Translations under genes and position numbers: made by a program | DNA from: Rhodanobacter ginsengisoli | GTDB lineage: Bacteria > Pseudomonadota > Gammaproteobacteria > Xanthomonadales > Rhodanobacteraceae | Direction of reading: 5' to 3' | Assembly (NCBI RefSeq): GCF_042657065.1 | Contig: NZ_JBHSNF010000001.1 | Coordinates: 1,612,001 to 1,676,000 of the forward strand | DNA: 64,000 bases | The notes under the pieces: model-generated | Told to the model about the DNA's origin: nothing | Seen by the model: only the letters and a program-made list of their open reading frames with translations | The model's database searches: none | Part shown: positions 8,255-15,681 of the stretch, one piece after another | How the letters are laid out: each line of letters begins with the position of its first letter | How positions within the stretch are numbered: position 1 is the first letter of the stretch

Positions 8255-8640
8255 CAAGTGTTTTCCACAGCGGCTGTGGAAGCGTTCCGGTAAAGCCTGT
8301 GGACAAGCCGGGTTTGCCGCTTGTCCATCAAGCACTTGCTACGCGTTGCTCAGGTATTGCGCAGTGGCGGCCTGCCGGATCGGTTCGTCGCACCGGTGGC
8401 TGCGCCCGGGATCGGCGCAACAGTTTTCCACAGCAACTGTGCGTGCCTCCTGTACAAGCCTGTGGACAACAGCGGCTGTGCTCTTTGCCGACAAGCACTT
8501 GCCACGCGTTGTCGTTGTCTTGACCAGTCGCCATCGGCTCGCGCGAAGTTTTCCACAGCGATTGTGGAGCGCGGGCGGTAAAGCCTGTGCACAAGTAGGC
8601 TATCTGTCTGACCGCAAAGGAGCTTGTGACGGCGTGCGCA
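8255..8640. repeat. Three phased repeats, each with a DnaA-box-like word; no gene
   Basis: Non-coding stretch between accD and the PAP2 gene. TTTTCCACAG occurs at 8261, 8424 and 8549. In each copy CCTGTGGACAAG, or a close variant (CCTGTGCACAAG in copy 3), starts exactly 35 bases later, at 8296, 8459 and 8584. In copies 1 and 2 a third block, CAAGCACTTGCYACGCGTTG, starts exactly 68 bases after the first word (8329 and 8492); copy 3 is degenerate there. TTTTCCACA fits the relaxed DnaA-box consensus TTWTNCACA, and TTGTCCACA, the reverse complement of the second word, differs at one position. In copy 1 the first word is also half of the dyad TTCCACAGCGGCTGTGGAA. Possible roles are DnaA binding or titration, or a dispersed repeat family. 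Confidence 0.75.
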
Positions 8641-8673
8641 AAGGCTGCGCAGCGCGAGGCCGACGAGGCACAC

Positions 8674-9237
8674 TCACATCGGCAGCGGCAGCAGCCACAG
8701 GGATGCCGTGCCGAGACTGCCGCCGATCGCGATGGCGGCCAGCACGTCGCTGGGGTAGTGCAGGCCGAGGATCACCCGCGATGCGGCGACCAGACCGGTG
8801 AAGCCCAGCAGCAGCGGTGCCAGCAGGGGATACCAGGCCAGTGCGACGATGCTGAAACTTACCGCCTGCAAGGTATGCCCCGAGGGAAAGCTGAATTCGT
8901 CCAGCGGCGGCACGTGGGCGATCACGCCCGCACAGACGCGGTACGGTCGCGGTCGACGGGTCCAGCGTTTCAGCAGGCGGTACAGCAGCAGGGCGGCGAG
9001 TCCGGTAACGGCCATGTGCGCGGCCGCGGTCAGGCCGCGCTGACCCCCGACCAGGGCCAGTACCGTCATCAATGCATACCAGAACACGCCGTCGCCGAGC
9101 CGGCTGATGGCGCCGAAGAACACGCCGACCACACGTCGCGCGCCCCAGCGATTGGCCAGCACGCAGACATGTCGATCCAAGGCGAAACGTGGCCCGAGCG
9201 GAAGCTCAGGCGTGGGCAACGGTGGCAGCGTGCTCAT
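8674..9237 (-). CDS. PAP2-superfamily membrane phosphatase
   Basis: 187 aa with several transmembrane helices. The three phosphatase signatures are complete: KRWTRRPRP (residues 90-97), FPSGHT (His121) and SRVILGLHYPSDVL (His160, Asp164). Such enzymes remove phosphate from lipid pyrophosphates or phosphatidate at the periplasmic face; the substrate cannot be read from sequence. The gene starts 32 bp inside the 3' end of the upstream glycosyltransferase, so the two are translationally linked. Together they suggest glycolipid or lipid-carrier metabolism, which is inference. Confidence 0.88.
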   Translation of the reverse strand: MSTLPPLPTPELPLGPRFALDRHVCVLANRWGARRVVGVFFGAISRLGDGVFWYALMTVLALVGGQRGLTAAAHMAVTGLAALLLYRLLKRWTRRPRPYRVCAGVIAHVPPLDEFSFPSGHTLQAVSFSIVALAWYPLLAPLLLGFTGLVAASRVILGLHYPSDVLAAIAIGGSLGTASLWLLPLPM

Positions 9238-10366
9238 GCGGATGCTCCTCGGCCAGTTCGCGCAGCAGGGCTTCGAAATCGCGGATCACCGCGTCCGGTG
9301 ACAGTCCGGCCATGCCGGCATGGGCGGCACGGCCCATGTGCCGGATCAGGCCCGGATTGCTGGCCAGCGTGGCGGTCGCCTCGACGAATGCCTTGGCGTT
9401 GCCCGACTCGATGCAGTAGCCGTTGACCCCGTCGACGAGATGCTCGCGCGCGGCGCCCTCGGCGTAGGCCACCACCGGCAGCCCGGCCGCCAGTGCCTCG
9501 ATGATCACGTTGCCGAAGGTTTCGCTGAGGCTGGGAAACGGGAACAGGTCGGCGCTGGCGAAATGCCGTGCCAGCGCTTCGCCGCGCTGCACGCCGGCGA
9601 AGATGAAATCGGGATGCGCTGCCTGCAGTGCCGCGCGCGCGGGGCCGTCGCCGACCCACACGTAGCGTGCGCCCGATACCCGTTGCTGCACGGCGCGAAA
9701 GGCCTCCACCGCGAGTTCGAGATTCTTTTCCGCGGCGATGCGTCCCACGTACAGCACGATCGGGGCCACCGCATCCACGCCCCAACCGGCGCGCAGTCCG
9801 TCATCACGCTGGCGCGGATGGAACAGCTGCGTGTCCACGGCGCGACGCAGCAGGCGTGCGTTGGATATGCCCATGCCGAGCAGCTCGTCGGCGAGGGCGT
9901 CGGTCGGCACCAGGGTGGCGGCGGCGCGCTGGTGAAAGCGGCGCAGGTAGCCGCGCACCAGTGGTGTCAGCAGCCCCAGGCCGTAATGATCGGCATAGCT
10001 GTCGAAGCGGGTATGGAAACCGCTGCTGACCGGGATGCCCAGCCGTCTGGCCGCACGCACGGCCGACCAGCCGAGCGGCCCCTCGGTGGCGACATACACC
10101 GCATCGGGTCGATGCTGCTGCCAGTGCTGGTGAAGCTTGCGTCCAGCGGGCAGGCCGAAGCGCAAGCCGGGGTAGCGGGGCAGCGCTCCGCCGCGCATGC
10201 TGAGCACGTCGATGCCGGGCTCGTCGGCGTGGGGTTGCGATTGCCGCGGCCGGATCAGGTCGACGCTGTGGCCGCGCTCGGCAAGGCCGCTGGCGAGGCT
10301 GTGCACGGTCAGTGCGACGCCGTTGATCTCGGGTGGATAGGTTTCGCTGACGATGCCGATGCGCAT
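9206..10366 (-). CDS. GT4-family glycosyltransferase (MgtA/PimB-like)
   Basis: 386 aa with the GT-B fold. The N-terminus MRIGIVSETYPPEINGVA and the acceptor-side GFHTRFDSYADHYGL are typical of GDP-mannose-dependent or UDP-sugar-dependent lipid glycosyltransferases. The donor-binding half contains LYVGRIAAEKNLELAVEAF, WVGDGPAR and the E-x7-E motif in PSLSETFGNVIIEALA. It probably transfers a hexose to a lipid such as diacylglycerol. It overlaps the downstream PAP2 gene by 32 bp in the same direction. The 167-bp region upstream is shared with the divergent DUF4399 gene. The sugar donor is not determined. Confidence 0.85.
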   Translation of the reverse strand: MRIGIVSETYPPEINGVALTVHSLASGLAERGHSVDLIRPRQSQPHADEPGIDVLSMRGGALPRYPGLRFGLPAGRKLHQHWQQHRPDAVYVATEGPLGWSAVRAARRLGIPVSSGFHTRFDSYADHYGLGLLTPLVRGYLRRFHQRAAATLVPTDALADELLGMGISNARLLRRAVDTQLFHPRQRDDGLRAGWGVDAVAPIVLYVGRIAAEKNLELAVEAFRAVQQRVSGARYVWVGDGPARAALQAAHPDFIFAGVQRGEALARHFASADLFPFPSLSETFGNVIIEALAAGLPVVAYAEGAAREHLVDGVNGYCIESGNAKAFVEATATLASNPGLIRHMGRAAHAGMAGLSPDAVIRDFEALLRELAEEHPHEHAATVAHA

Positions 10367-10533
10367 GACGATACCCGTGCTGGCTGGGCCACAGCTTGGG
10401 CGAGGGGCGTTGCGGATGAGTGGCGGCGGCGTGACATCGCGATGACGCGAGGCCGCCGGCGGGCACCGGGGCAGGGTGCATTCGCGGAGCCGGGACGCCT
10501 ACACTGCAGCTCTCGCCGCCGTGGAGATCACCG

Positions 10534-10971
10534 ATGAAACGCATCCTGCTTGCGCTTTCCCTCGCCGCCGGACTGAGCGGCGCCTCGTTGGCTGTCCGCG
10601 CTCAGGGTCTGCCGGTGACCAGGGCCCCCGGCGGGGCCGAGGTCTACATCATCTCTCCGCGCGACGGCGCCAGCACCGGGCAGCAGGTGACCGTGCGTTT
10701 CGGACTCAAGGGCATGGGCGTGGCACCGGCCGGGGTCGACAGGAAAGATACCGGCCATCATCACCTGCTGGTCGACGTGAAGGTCCTGCCGGCGGCCGGG
10801 CAGCCGATCCCGAAGGATGCCCACCACCTCCATTTCGGTGGCGGGCAGACCCAGACCACGCTGCAGCTGTCTCCCGGTACGCATACCCTGCAGCTGGAGC
10901 TGGGCGACCAGAACCACGTGCCCTTCGATCCGCCGCTGGTATCGAAGAAGATCACCATTCACGTGAAATGA
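10534..10971 (+). CDS. Secreted DUF4399 protein
   Basis: 145 aa with an N-terminal signal peptide (KRILLALSLAAGLSGASLAVRAQ, cleavage after Ala-Gln region). The mature part has EVYIISPRDGA, VRFGLKGMGVAPAG, DTGHHHLLVD and LHFGGGQTQTTLQLSPGTHTLQL, the pattern of DUF4399. The histidine cluster DTGHHHLLVD and the acidic DQNHVPF suggest metal binding, but no function is established for the family. A good Shine-Dalgarno GGAG sits at 10521-10524. TACACT at 10500-10505 is a possible -10 element. Confidence 0.85.
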   Translation: MKRILLALSLAAGLSGASLAVRAQGLPVTRAPGGAEVYIISPRDGASTGQQVTVRFGLKGMGVAPAGVDRKDTGHHHLLVDVKVLPAAGQPIPKDAHHLHFGGGQTQTTLQLSPGTHTLQLELGDQNHVPFDPPLVSKKITIHVK

Positions 10972-11056
10972 TCGCCGACAGGATCGCGCCGGCGTCGGTT
11001 GCGCCGCACGGATCGGTTAAAATCGACGGCTTCGTTCCCATGCCGTCGATATCCTG

Positions 11057-12457
11057 ATGACCGTACGCACCCGCTTCGCTCCCAGCCCCACCGGTTTCCT
11101 GCACATCGGCGGGGCCCGCACCGCGTTGTATTGCTGGCTGGAATCGCGCCGTCGCGGCGGGCAGTTCGTGTTGCGGATCGAGGACACCGATCGCGAGCGT
11201 TCGACGGATGTCGCGGTGCAGGCGATTCTCGATGCCATGCAGTGGCTGGGCCTCGATCATGATGAAGGCCCGTTCTACCAGACCCAACGGCTGGACCGCT
11301 ACAGGCAGGTGGCCGATGAACTGGTCGCTGCCGGCAAGGCCTATTACGCCTATGAGAGCAAGGAGGAAATCGAGGCGATGCGCGAGGCGGCGATGGCGAA
11401 GGGGGAGAAGCCGCGTTACAACGGCTACTACCGCGATCGCAACGAGCCGCTGCGCGATGATCCGAATCGGGTGATCCGCTTCCGCAACCCGAGCGAAGGT
11501 TCGGTGGTGTTCGACGACAAGGTGAAGGGTCGCATCGAATGGAACAACAGCGAGCTGGACGATCTGGTGATCTTCCGCTCCGACGGCTGGCCGACCTACA
11601 ACTTCGCGGTGGTCGTCGACGACATCGACATGGGCATCACCGAGGTGATCCGCGGCGACGACCACGTCAACAACACGCCACGCCAGATCAATATCTACAA
11701 GGCGCTGGGCGCCACGGTGCCGGAGTTTGCGCACTTGCCGATGATCCTCGACAAGGAGGGCAAGAAGCTGTCCAAGCGCACCAGCGCGGTCAGCGTGATG
11801 GAGTATCGCGACGACGGCTTCCTGCCGCATGCGTTGCTGAACTACCTCGTGCGGCTGGGCTGGTCGCATGGCGACCAGGAAATCTTCTCGCTGCAGGAGA
11901 TGATTGCCCTGTTCGATGTCGCCGATGTCAACAAGGCGGCCTCGCGTTTCGACACCGAGAAGCTGGCCTGGATCAACCAGCATTACCTGAAGACCGACGA
12001 GCCGCAGACGCTGGCGGCGGAGTTCGCCTGGCACCTGGCGCGCGCCGGCATCGACACCGCGCACGGGCCGGCGCCGGTCGACGTGATCGTGGCGTTGCGC
12101 GATCGGGTGCATACGCTCAAGGAAATGGCCGAGCGCGCGAAGATCTGGTACGGCCCGATCTCCGAATGGGACGACAAGGCGGTGGCCAGGCACCTGAGGA
12201 ACGACAGTGCGGTGGCCGTGCTCGAGGCGGCGAAGCTGCTGCTCGCCGATTGCGCCTGGCAGCCGGAGCCGATCCACCAGGTCATCGAGCAGGTCGCCGC
12301 GAAGCTCGGGCTGGGCATGGGCAAGGTCGCCCAGCCACTGCGCGTGGCGATGACCGGCACCCAGGTTTCGCCGTCGATCGATCACACGATCTACCTGGCC
12401 GGGCGCGGCCCGGCAATCGGGCGCATCGACAGCGCGATCGCCCTGGCGCAGGGCTGA
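11057..12457 (+). CDS. gltX: Glutamyl-tRNA synthetase GltX
   Basis: 466 aa class I aminoacyl-tRNA synthetase charging tRNA-Glu. The HIGH signature appears as FLHIGGAR (residues 15-21) and the KMSKS loop as KKLSKRTSA (Lys236 region). RIEDTDRERS, NFAVVVDDIDMGITEVIRGDDH and the C-terminal anticodon-binding helical domain are present. The start MTVRTRFAPSPTGFLH matches homologues. A TAAAAT -10-like hexamer lies at 11018-11023, but no convincing -35 element accompanies it. Confidence 0.98.
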   Translation: MTVRTRFAPSPTGFLHIGGARTALYCWLESRRRGGQFVLRIEDTDRERSTDVAVQAILDAMQWLGLDHDEGPFYQTQRLDRYRQVADELVAAGKAYYAYESKEEIEAMREAAMAKGEKPRYNGYYRDRNEPLRDDPNRVIRFRNPSEGSVVFDDKVKGRIEWNNSELDDLVIFRSDGWPTYNFAVVVDDIDMGITEVIRGDDHVNNTPRQINIYKALGATVPEFAHLPMILDKEGKKLSKRTSAVSVMEYRDDGFLPHALLNYLVRLGWSHGDQEIFSLQEMIALFDVADVNKAASRFDTEKLAWINQHYLKTDEPQTLAAEFAWHLARAGIDTAHGPAPVDVIVALRDRVHTLKEMAERAKIWYGPISEWDDKAVARHLRNDSAVAVLEAAKLLLADCAWQPEPIHQVIEQVAAKLGLGMGKVAQPLRVAMTGTQVSPSIDHTIYLAGRGPAIGRIDSAIALAQG

Positions 12458-12492
12458 GCTTTCCGGCATGTCGATGGCGTACCGGTGTCGAC

Positions 12493-12771
12493 ATGGATGA
12501 GTTGCTGGCCAGGGCGACCCGGGGCGTCGACCTCGACGCGCCCGGTGCGTCCTGGCATGTCTTCCTCAACCTGTTGAATATGCTGCCGTGGGCAGCCATG
12601 TTCTGGTGGAACCTGCTGTTCGTGGCTGTCGGCCTGCTGCTCGGCTGGTGGCGTGGCAGGTTGCTCGAGGGTGCGTTGTGGGCATGGGTGCTGGGGCCGA
12701 TCGGCTGGATCGTGATCGTGCTGAAGCCCCGCCCGAAACCACCCGCGGAACCACCGCCATTGCCCCGCTGA
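12493..12771 (+). CDS. Small membrane protein, hypothetical
   Basis: 92 aa with two predicted transmembrane helices (about residues 23-50 and 58-78) and a proline-rich tail ending PKPPAEPPPLPR. Tryptophans cluster at the membrane borders. No family is recognised. It starts 35 bp after gltX on the same strand and ends 31 bp before zur, so it may be co-transcribed with gltX. Start at MDELLARATRG, the first ATG in the frame after the gltX stop. Confidence 0.6.
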   Translation: MDELLARATRGVDLDAPGASWHVFLNLLNMLPWAAMFWWNLLFVAVGLLLGWWRGRLLEGALWAWVLGPIGWIVIVLKPRPKPPAEPPPLPR

Positions 12772-12802
12772 ATGTTGACGCGGTGTGGGCGGGTGGCGAT
12801 GT

Positions 12803-13318
12803 ATGATCGACGGCGAGGTGAAGGTTTTGAGCCATGAAGGCACCGACAAGCAGCACGCGCATCATCCGCATCATCATCATGATGACGCGAAGGGGTTCGT
12901 GCGGGCGGTGGAGCTTGCCAGCAAGCAACGCGGCCTGCGCCTGACGCCCTTGCGCAGGGAAGTGCTGGAGCTGATCGCGGCCGTGCGCAAGCCGGTCAAG
13001 GCATACGACCTGCTCGACCAGTTGCGCGAGAAGCATGGCAATGCGGCACCGCCGACGGTCTATCGCGCGCTCGACTTCCTGCTCGAGAACGGTTTCATCC
13101 ACAAACTGGAATCGGTCAACGCATTCGTCTCCTGTCATCACCCGGCGGAAGCGCACCAGGTGCCGTTCCTGATCTGCGATATCTGCTCCAACGCAGAGGA
13201 AGTCTGCGACGACCGGGTGGCCGAGCTGATCGAGGCGCAGGCAAAGGCGCTCGGGTTCCGTCCCCAGGCGCAGACGCTGGAAGTGCACGGCACATGCAAG
13301 GATTGCCGCAAGTCCTGA
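12803..13318 (+). CDS. zur: Fur-family zinc uptake regulator Zur
   Basis: 171 aa from this ATG. A histidine-rich N-terminus (HAHHPHHHHDD) precedes the Fur-type winged helix (SKQRGLRLTPLRREVLELI, then PTVYRALDFLLENGFIH). The dimerisation/metal domain holds two CxxC pairs, ICDIC and CKDC, the structural zinc site of Zur. Zur represses zinc-uptake genes when zinc is replete. Its neighbours support this: a Zur-box-like palindrome, a MerC-like membrane protein and a CDF zinc exporter follow. The start is uncertain: ATG 12803 has little ribosome-binding signal, while TTG 12827 lies directly after GAGGTGAAGG and would give a protein beginning MSHEGTDKQ. Confidence 0.92.
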   Translation: MIDGEVKVLSHEGTDKQHAHHPHHHHDDAKGFVRAVELASKQRGLRLTPLRREVLELIAAVRKPVKAYDLLDQLREKHGNAAPPTVYRALDFLLENGFIHKLESVNAFVSCHHPAEAHQVPFLICDICSNAEEVCDDRVAELIEAQAKALGFRPQAQTLEVHGTCKDCRKS

Positions 13319-13348
13319 TGGCCGGAGTCGGTGGGGGTCTGGCGCTTG

Positions 13349-13371
13349 ATTATGTTATAAAGTAACATGTC
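13349..13371. promoter_or_regulatory. Probable Zur operator
   Basis: ATGTTA-TAAAG-TAACAT at 13352-13368, with further partial symmetry outside it, closely follows the gammaproteobacterial Zur box pattern in which ATGTTATA and its complement face each other. It lies 31 bp after the zur stop and about 50 bp before the MerC-like start, so Zur would repress that gene. Whether the CDF gene is also affected is unclear. Confidence 0.75.
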
Positions 13372-13417
13372 GCCACCGGGAGCAGAGTCGCCATGTCTGG
13401 CGACGCCGGACAGGCCG

Positions 13418-13852
13418 ATGGATTCCGAGCAGGCAAACAAGACCCGTTGGTGGCGCATGGCCGATCGCATCGGTGCGACGGCGTCCTTCCTGTGCGCGAT
13501 CCACTGTGCGCTGCTGCCGTTCGTGCTCGCGCTGTTGCCATTCCTGGGCCTGGAGTTTCTGGCGTCCCCTCATTTCGAGCGCGGGTTCGTGTCGTTTGCC
13601 TGCCTGCTGGCGGTGTTCGCTTTGGTTCGCGGCTATCGTCGGCATCAGCAGCCGTTGCCGCTATTGCTGGCTGCGCCGGGACTCGCCCTGCTGCTGCTCG
13701 GCGTCACCTATGCCGAGGGTTATTCGGTCATCGTGCACAGCGTGATGGTGACGTCCGGTGGCCTGCTGCTGGCGGCGGCGCATTTCGTCAATCTGCATCG
13801 GGACAGCCGTCACGGCGATGACCACGTGCATGGTCCCCAATGCGCGCACTGA
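13418..13852 (+). CDS. MerC-domain membrane protein, probable Zur target
   Basis: 144 aa with four predicted transmembrane helices. The first contains FLCAIHCALLPF, a Cys-x3-Cys arrangement typical of the MerC mercury-transport-like domain. The C-terminus is rich in His and ends HGPQCAH. MerC-domain proteins recur in Zur regulons, where they are thought to help zinc uptake; that role is inferred here from the Zur-box-like palindrome at 13349-13371. An earlier in-frame ATG at 13367 lies within the palindrome and is unlikely to be used. Confidence 0.78.
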   Translation: MDSEQANKTRWWRMADRIGATASFLCAIHCALLPFVLALLPFLGLEFLASPHFERGFVSFACLLAVFALVRGYRRHQQPLPLLLAAPGLALLLLGVTYAEGYSVIVHSVMVTSGGLLLAAAHFVNLHRDSRHGDDHVHGPQCAH

Positions 13853-13925
13853 ACCGGTCGGGTCGCGCGATCCCCCCGGGGCGCTGTGATTGTGTAACGG
13901 CGACCGGCATTCCTAGCATGCGCGC

Positions 13926-14882
13926 ATGAGCACACCGCATACCCATTCGCACGATCATTCGCATTCACACGGGCATTCGCACGACCGGACGGGTGTTGCC
14001 GATCAGCGCGGTCGCAAGCTGATGTTCGCCTTCGTGTTGACCACCGTGATGATGGCGGTCGAGGTGATCGGTGGTTTCTGGTCCGGATCGCTGGCCCTGC
14101 TGGCCGATGCCGGTCACATGATGGTCGATGCGCTGGCCTTGCTGCTTGCGGTGGTCGGCGCCGTGATGGCCACCCGGCCCGCCGATGCGCGGCGCAGCTA
14201 CGGCTATGGCCGGATCGAGGTGCTGGTCGGCTTCGTCAACGCGCTGAGCCAGTTCGTGCTGGTCAGCTGGATCTTCTACGAGGCGATCGGTCGGCTGCTG
14301 CACCCCGGGGAAATCCTTTCCGGGGTGATGCTGGTGGTGGCCATCGCCGGCCTGCTGGTGAATGCCCTGGTGCTGCGCACGCTGCACGGACATGCCCATG
14401 ACGACGTCAATCTGGCCGGCGCCAGCCTGCATGTGCTGGGCGACCTGCTTGGCTCGCTGGCGGCCGTGCTCGCGGCACTGGCGATCCGCTGGTTTGGCTG
14501 GCTGTGGGCTGACCCGGTGCTGTCGTTGCTGGTGTCGCTGCTGATCCTGAGCAGCGCGTGGCGGCTGCTGCGCCAGTCCGCGCATATCCTGCTGGAAGGT
14601 GTGCCGGACGGCATGGACAGCGCGGCCGTGGCGGCCTCCCTGCGCGACGCCGATCCCGCCATCCGCGGCATTCACCACCTGCACGTATGGCAACTGGCCT
14701 CGGGTTCGCGCATGGCGACGCTGCACGCGGAGCTGCACGAGTCGGGCGACAGCGCGCAGGCGCTGCAGGCGATAAAGCGGATATTGCTGGAGCGCTTCGA
14801 GATCCAGCATGTGACGGTGCAGATCGATCCGGGCGAGTGCCAGGACCGGGCGCAGGGCTGTGCCAGGCATGGCCACGCCTGA
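13926..14882 (+). CDS. Cation diffusion facilitator zinc/cobalt exporter (CzcD/ZitB-like)
   Basis: 318 aa. A histidine-rich N-terminus (HTHSHDHSHSHGHSHD) leads into six transmembrane helices. The metal-site motifs of CDF transporters are visible: HMMVDALALLLAV in TM2 and SLHVLGDLLGSLAAVL in TM5. A cytoplasmic C-terminal domain carries HHLHVWQLASG. It exports Zn(II), and possibly Co or Cd, by proton exchange. Clustering with zur and the MerC-like gene makes a compact zinc-homeostasis block with uptake, sensing and efflux parts. Confidence 0.93.
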   Translation: MSTPHTHSHDHSHSHGHSHDRTGVADQRGRKLMFAFVLTTVMMAVEVIGGFWSGSLALLADAGHMMVDALALLLAVVGAVMATRPADARRSYGYGRIEVLVGFVNALSQFVLVSWIFYEAIGRLLHPGEILSGVMLVVAIAGLLVNALVLRTLHGHAHDDVNLAGASLHVLGDLLGSLAAVLAALAIRWFGWLWADPVLSLLVSLLILSSAWRLLRQSAHILLEGVPDGMDSAAVAASLRDADPAIRGIHHLHVWQLASGSRMATLHAELHESGDSAQALQAIKRILLERFEIQHVTVQIDPGECQDRAQGCARHGHA

Positions 14883-14947
14883 CTATGGTGTTTGCCCCCG
14901 CACTGCTATCATGGTCGACCGTTCATCCAACAAATCAAGGTGTTCCC

Positions 14948-15109
14948 ATGGGCAAGGGCGATCGCAAGACCCGTCGCGGCAAGATCAATCGCAGCAGCTA
15001 CGGCAATTCCCGTGCGCATACCGTGTCGCCGGCCGTTGTCGGCGCCAAGCCGACCGTAACCAAGCCGGCTGCTGCCAAGAAGGCTGCGCCGAAGAAGAAG
15101 TCGGCCTGA
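14948..15109 (+). CDS. Small 30S ribosomal protein bTHX
   Basis: 53 aa. The N-terminal MGKGDRKTRRGKINRSSYG is nearly the Thermus THX sequence, which binds at the top of the 30S head. The C-terminal half is an Ala/Lys/Pro-rich extension ending AAPKKKSA, common in Xanthomonadales versions. It is very basic. A strong intrinsic terminator follows at 15139-15162, so it is probably expressed as a short unit. Confidence 0.88.
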   Translation: MGKGDRKTRRGKINRSSYGNSRAHTVSPAVVGAKPTVTKPAAAKKAAPKKKSA

Positions 15110-15138
15110 GTTGGTTTCAGTCTGCACCGATCGACAAG

Positions 15139-15162
15139 ACCCCCGCTTCGGCGGGGGTTTTT
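15139..15162 (+). terminator. Intrinsic terminator after bTHX
   Basis: Eight-base stem ACCCCCGC / GCGGGGGT with a TTCG tetraloop followed by TTTT. Textbook rho-independent terminator 29 bases after the stop codon. Confidence 0.95.
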
Positions 15163-15282
15163 GTTGGTGGGTCCGGCACGAGCCTGGTCCGGCGAGCGGG
15201 CGCATGGCGGCAGGTGTGAACCGCCTGCGCCTGCAGCGCAGCCGGGATCCTGAACACAGGCGGACAGTGGCTGGCGGCTGGT

Positions 15283-15311
15283 TTGTCGCGCCGCCGCATG
15301 CCATGTATGAT
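15283..15311 (+). promoter_or_regulatory. Candidate sigma-70 promoter of the his operon
   Basis: TTGTCG at 15283-15288 and TATGAT at 15306-15311 are separated by 17 bp. Transcription would start near 15318, just before the operator-like palindrome at 15322-15339 and about 25 bases before the regulator's ATG. The hexamers match consensus 4/6 and 5/6. Confidence 0.55.
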
Positions 15312-15321
15312 GTCATCTCAC

Positions 15322-15339
15322 GTATTAATGCATTAGTAC
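15322..15339. promoter_or_regulatory. TrpR-operator-like palindrome upstream of the TrpR-family gene
   Basis: GTATTAATGCATTAGTAC is an 18-bp dyad with one asymmetric pair. Its outline resembles the E. coli TrpR operator (GTACTAG...CTAGTAC), with TAATGCATTA in the centre. It lies three bases before the ATG of the TrpR-family regulator and covers the place of the ribosome-binding site. Binding there would block both initiation and early elongation, which suggests autoregulation of the regulator together with the his operon. Confidence 0.65.
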
Positions 15340-15342
15340 ATT

Positions 15343-15681
15343 ATGAAGCGACGATCGATTGATCCCGAGACCCCCGCCGAATCCGCCAGCCTGAGCTTGT
15401 ACGAGGCGCTGCTTTCGCTGAAGAACGCCGACGAGATGGGCGCCTTCCTGTGCGACCTGTGCACGCCGGCGGAGCTGGAAGTGCTGGTGGATCGCTGGCG
15501 GGTGGTTCCGTTTCTGCTCGAGGGGGTGTCTTATCGGGAGATCCACGAGCGCACGGCGGTCAGCATCACCACCATCGGGCGCGTGGCCCGCTATCTCAAT
15601 CAGGGCAGTGGCGGCTATCTGGCTGCCGCCGCACGGGCCGCGCGACGGCAATCCACAGCAGCAAGGAAGGCAAGGGCATGA
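15343..15681 (+). CDS. TrpR-family regulator, YerC/YecD (HisR) type
   Basis: 112 aa, all-helical TrpR fold. The helix-turn-helix is SYREIHERTAVSITTIGRVARYLN. The preceding CTPAELEVLVDRWRVVPFLLEG is typical of the YerC/YecD branch rather than of enterobacterial TrpR. It is the first gene of the histidine operon and overlaps hisG by four bases (ATGA), so it is most likely the histidine-responsive repressor of this operon, not the tryptophan repressor. No Shine-Dalgarno sequence precedes the ATG because the palindrome at 15322-15339 occupies that place. Effector identity is inferred from context. Confidence 0.85.
   Translation: MKRRSIDPETPAESASLSLYEALLSLKNADEMGAFLCDLCTPAELEVLVDRWRVVPFLLEGVSYREIHERTAVSITTIGRVARYLNQGSGGYLAAAARAARRQSTAARKARA

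Noticed and set aside
8255..8640. Interpretation as the chromosomal origin oriC
   Set aside because: None of the usual origin neighbours (dnaA, dnaN, rpmH, gidA) is present and no AT-rich unwinding region is seen. Kept only as DnaA-box-like repeats.
8255..8640. CRISPR array
   Set aside because: The repeat units are only three, imperfect, unequal in spacing (163 and 125 bases) and contain no spacer-like unique segments of constant length.
15343..15681. Naming the regulator trpR (tryptophan repressor)
   Set aside because: Its sequence is of the YerC/YecD branch and it overlaps hisG, so a histidine role is more likely. The symbol was left empty.
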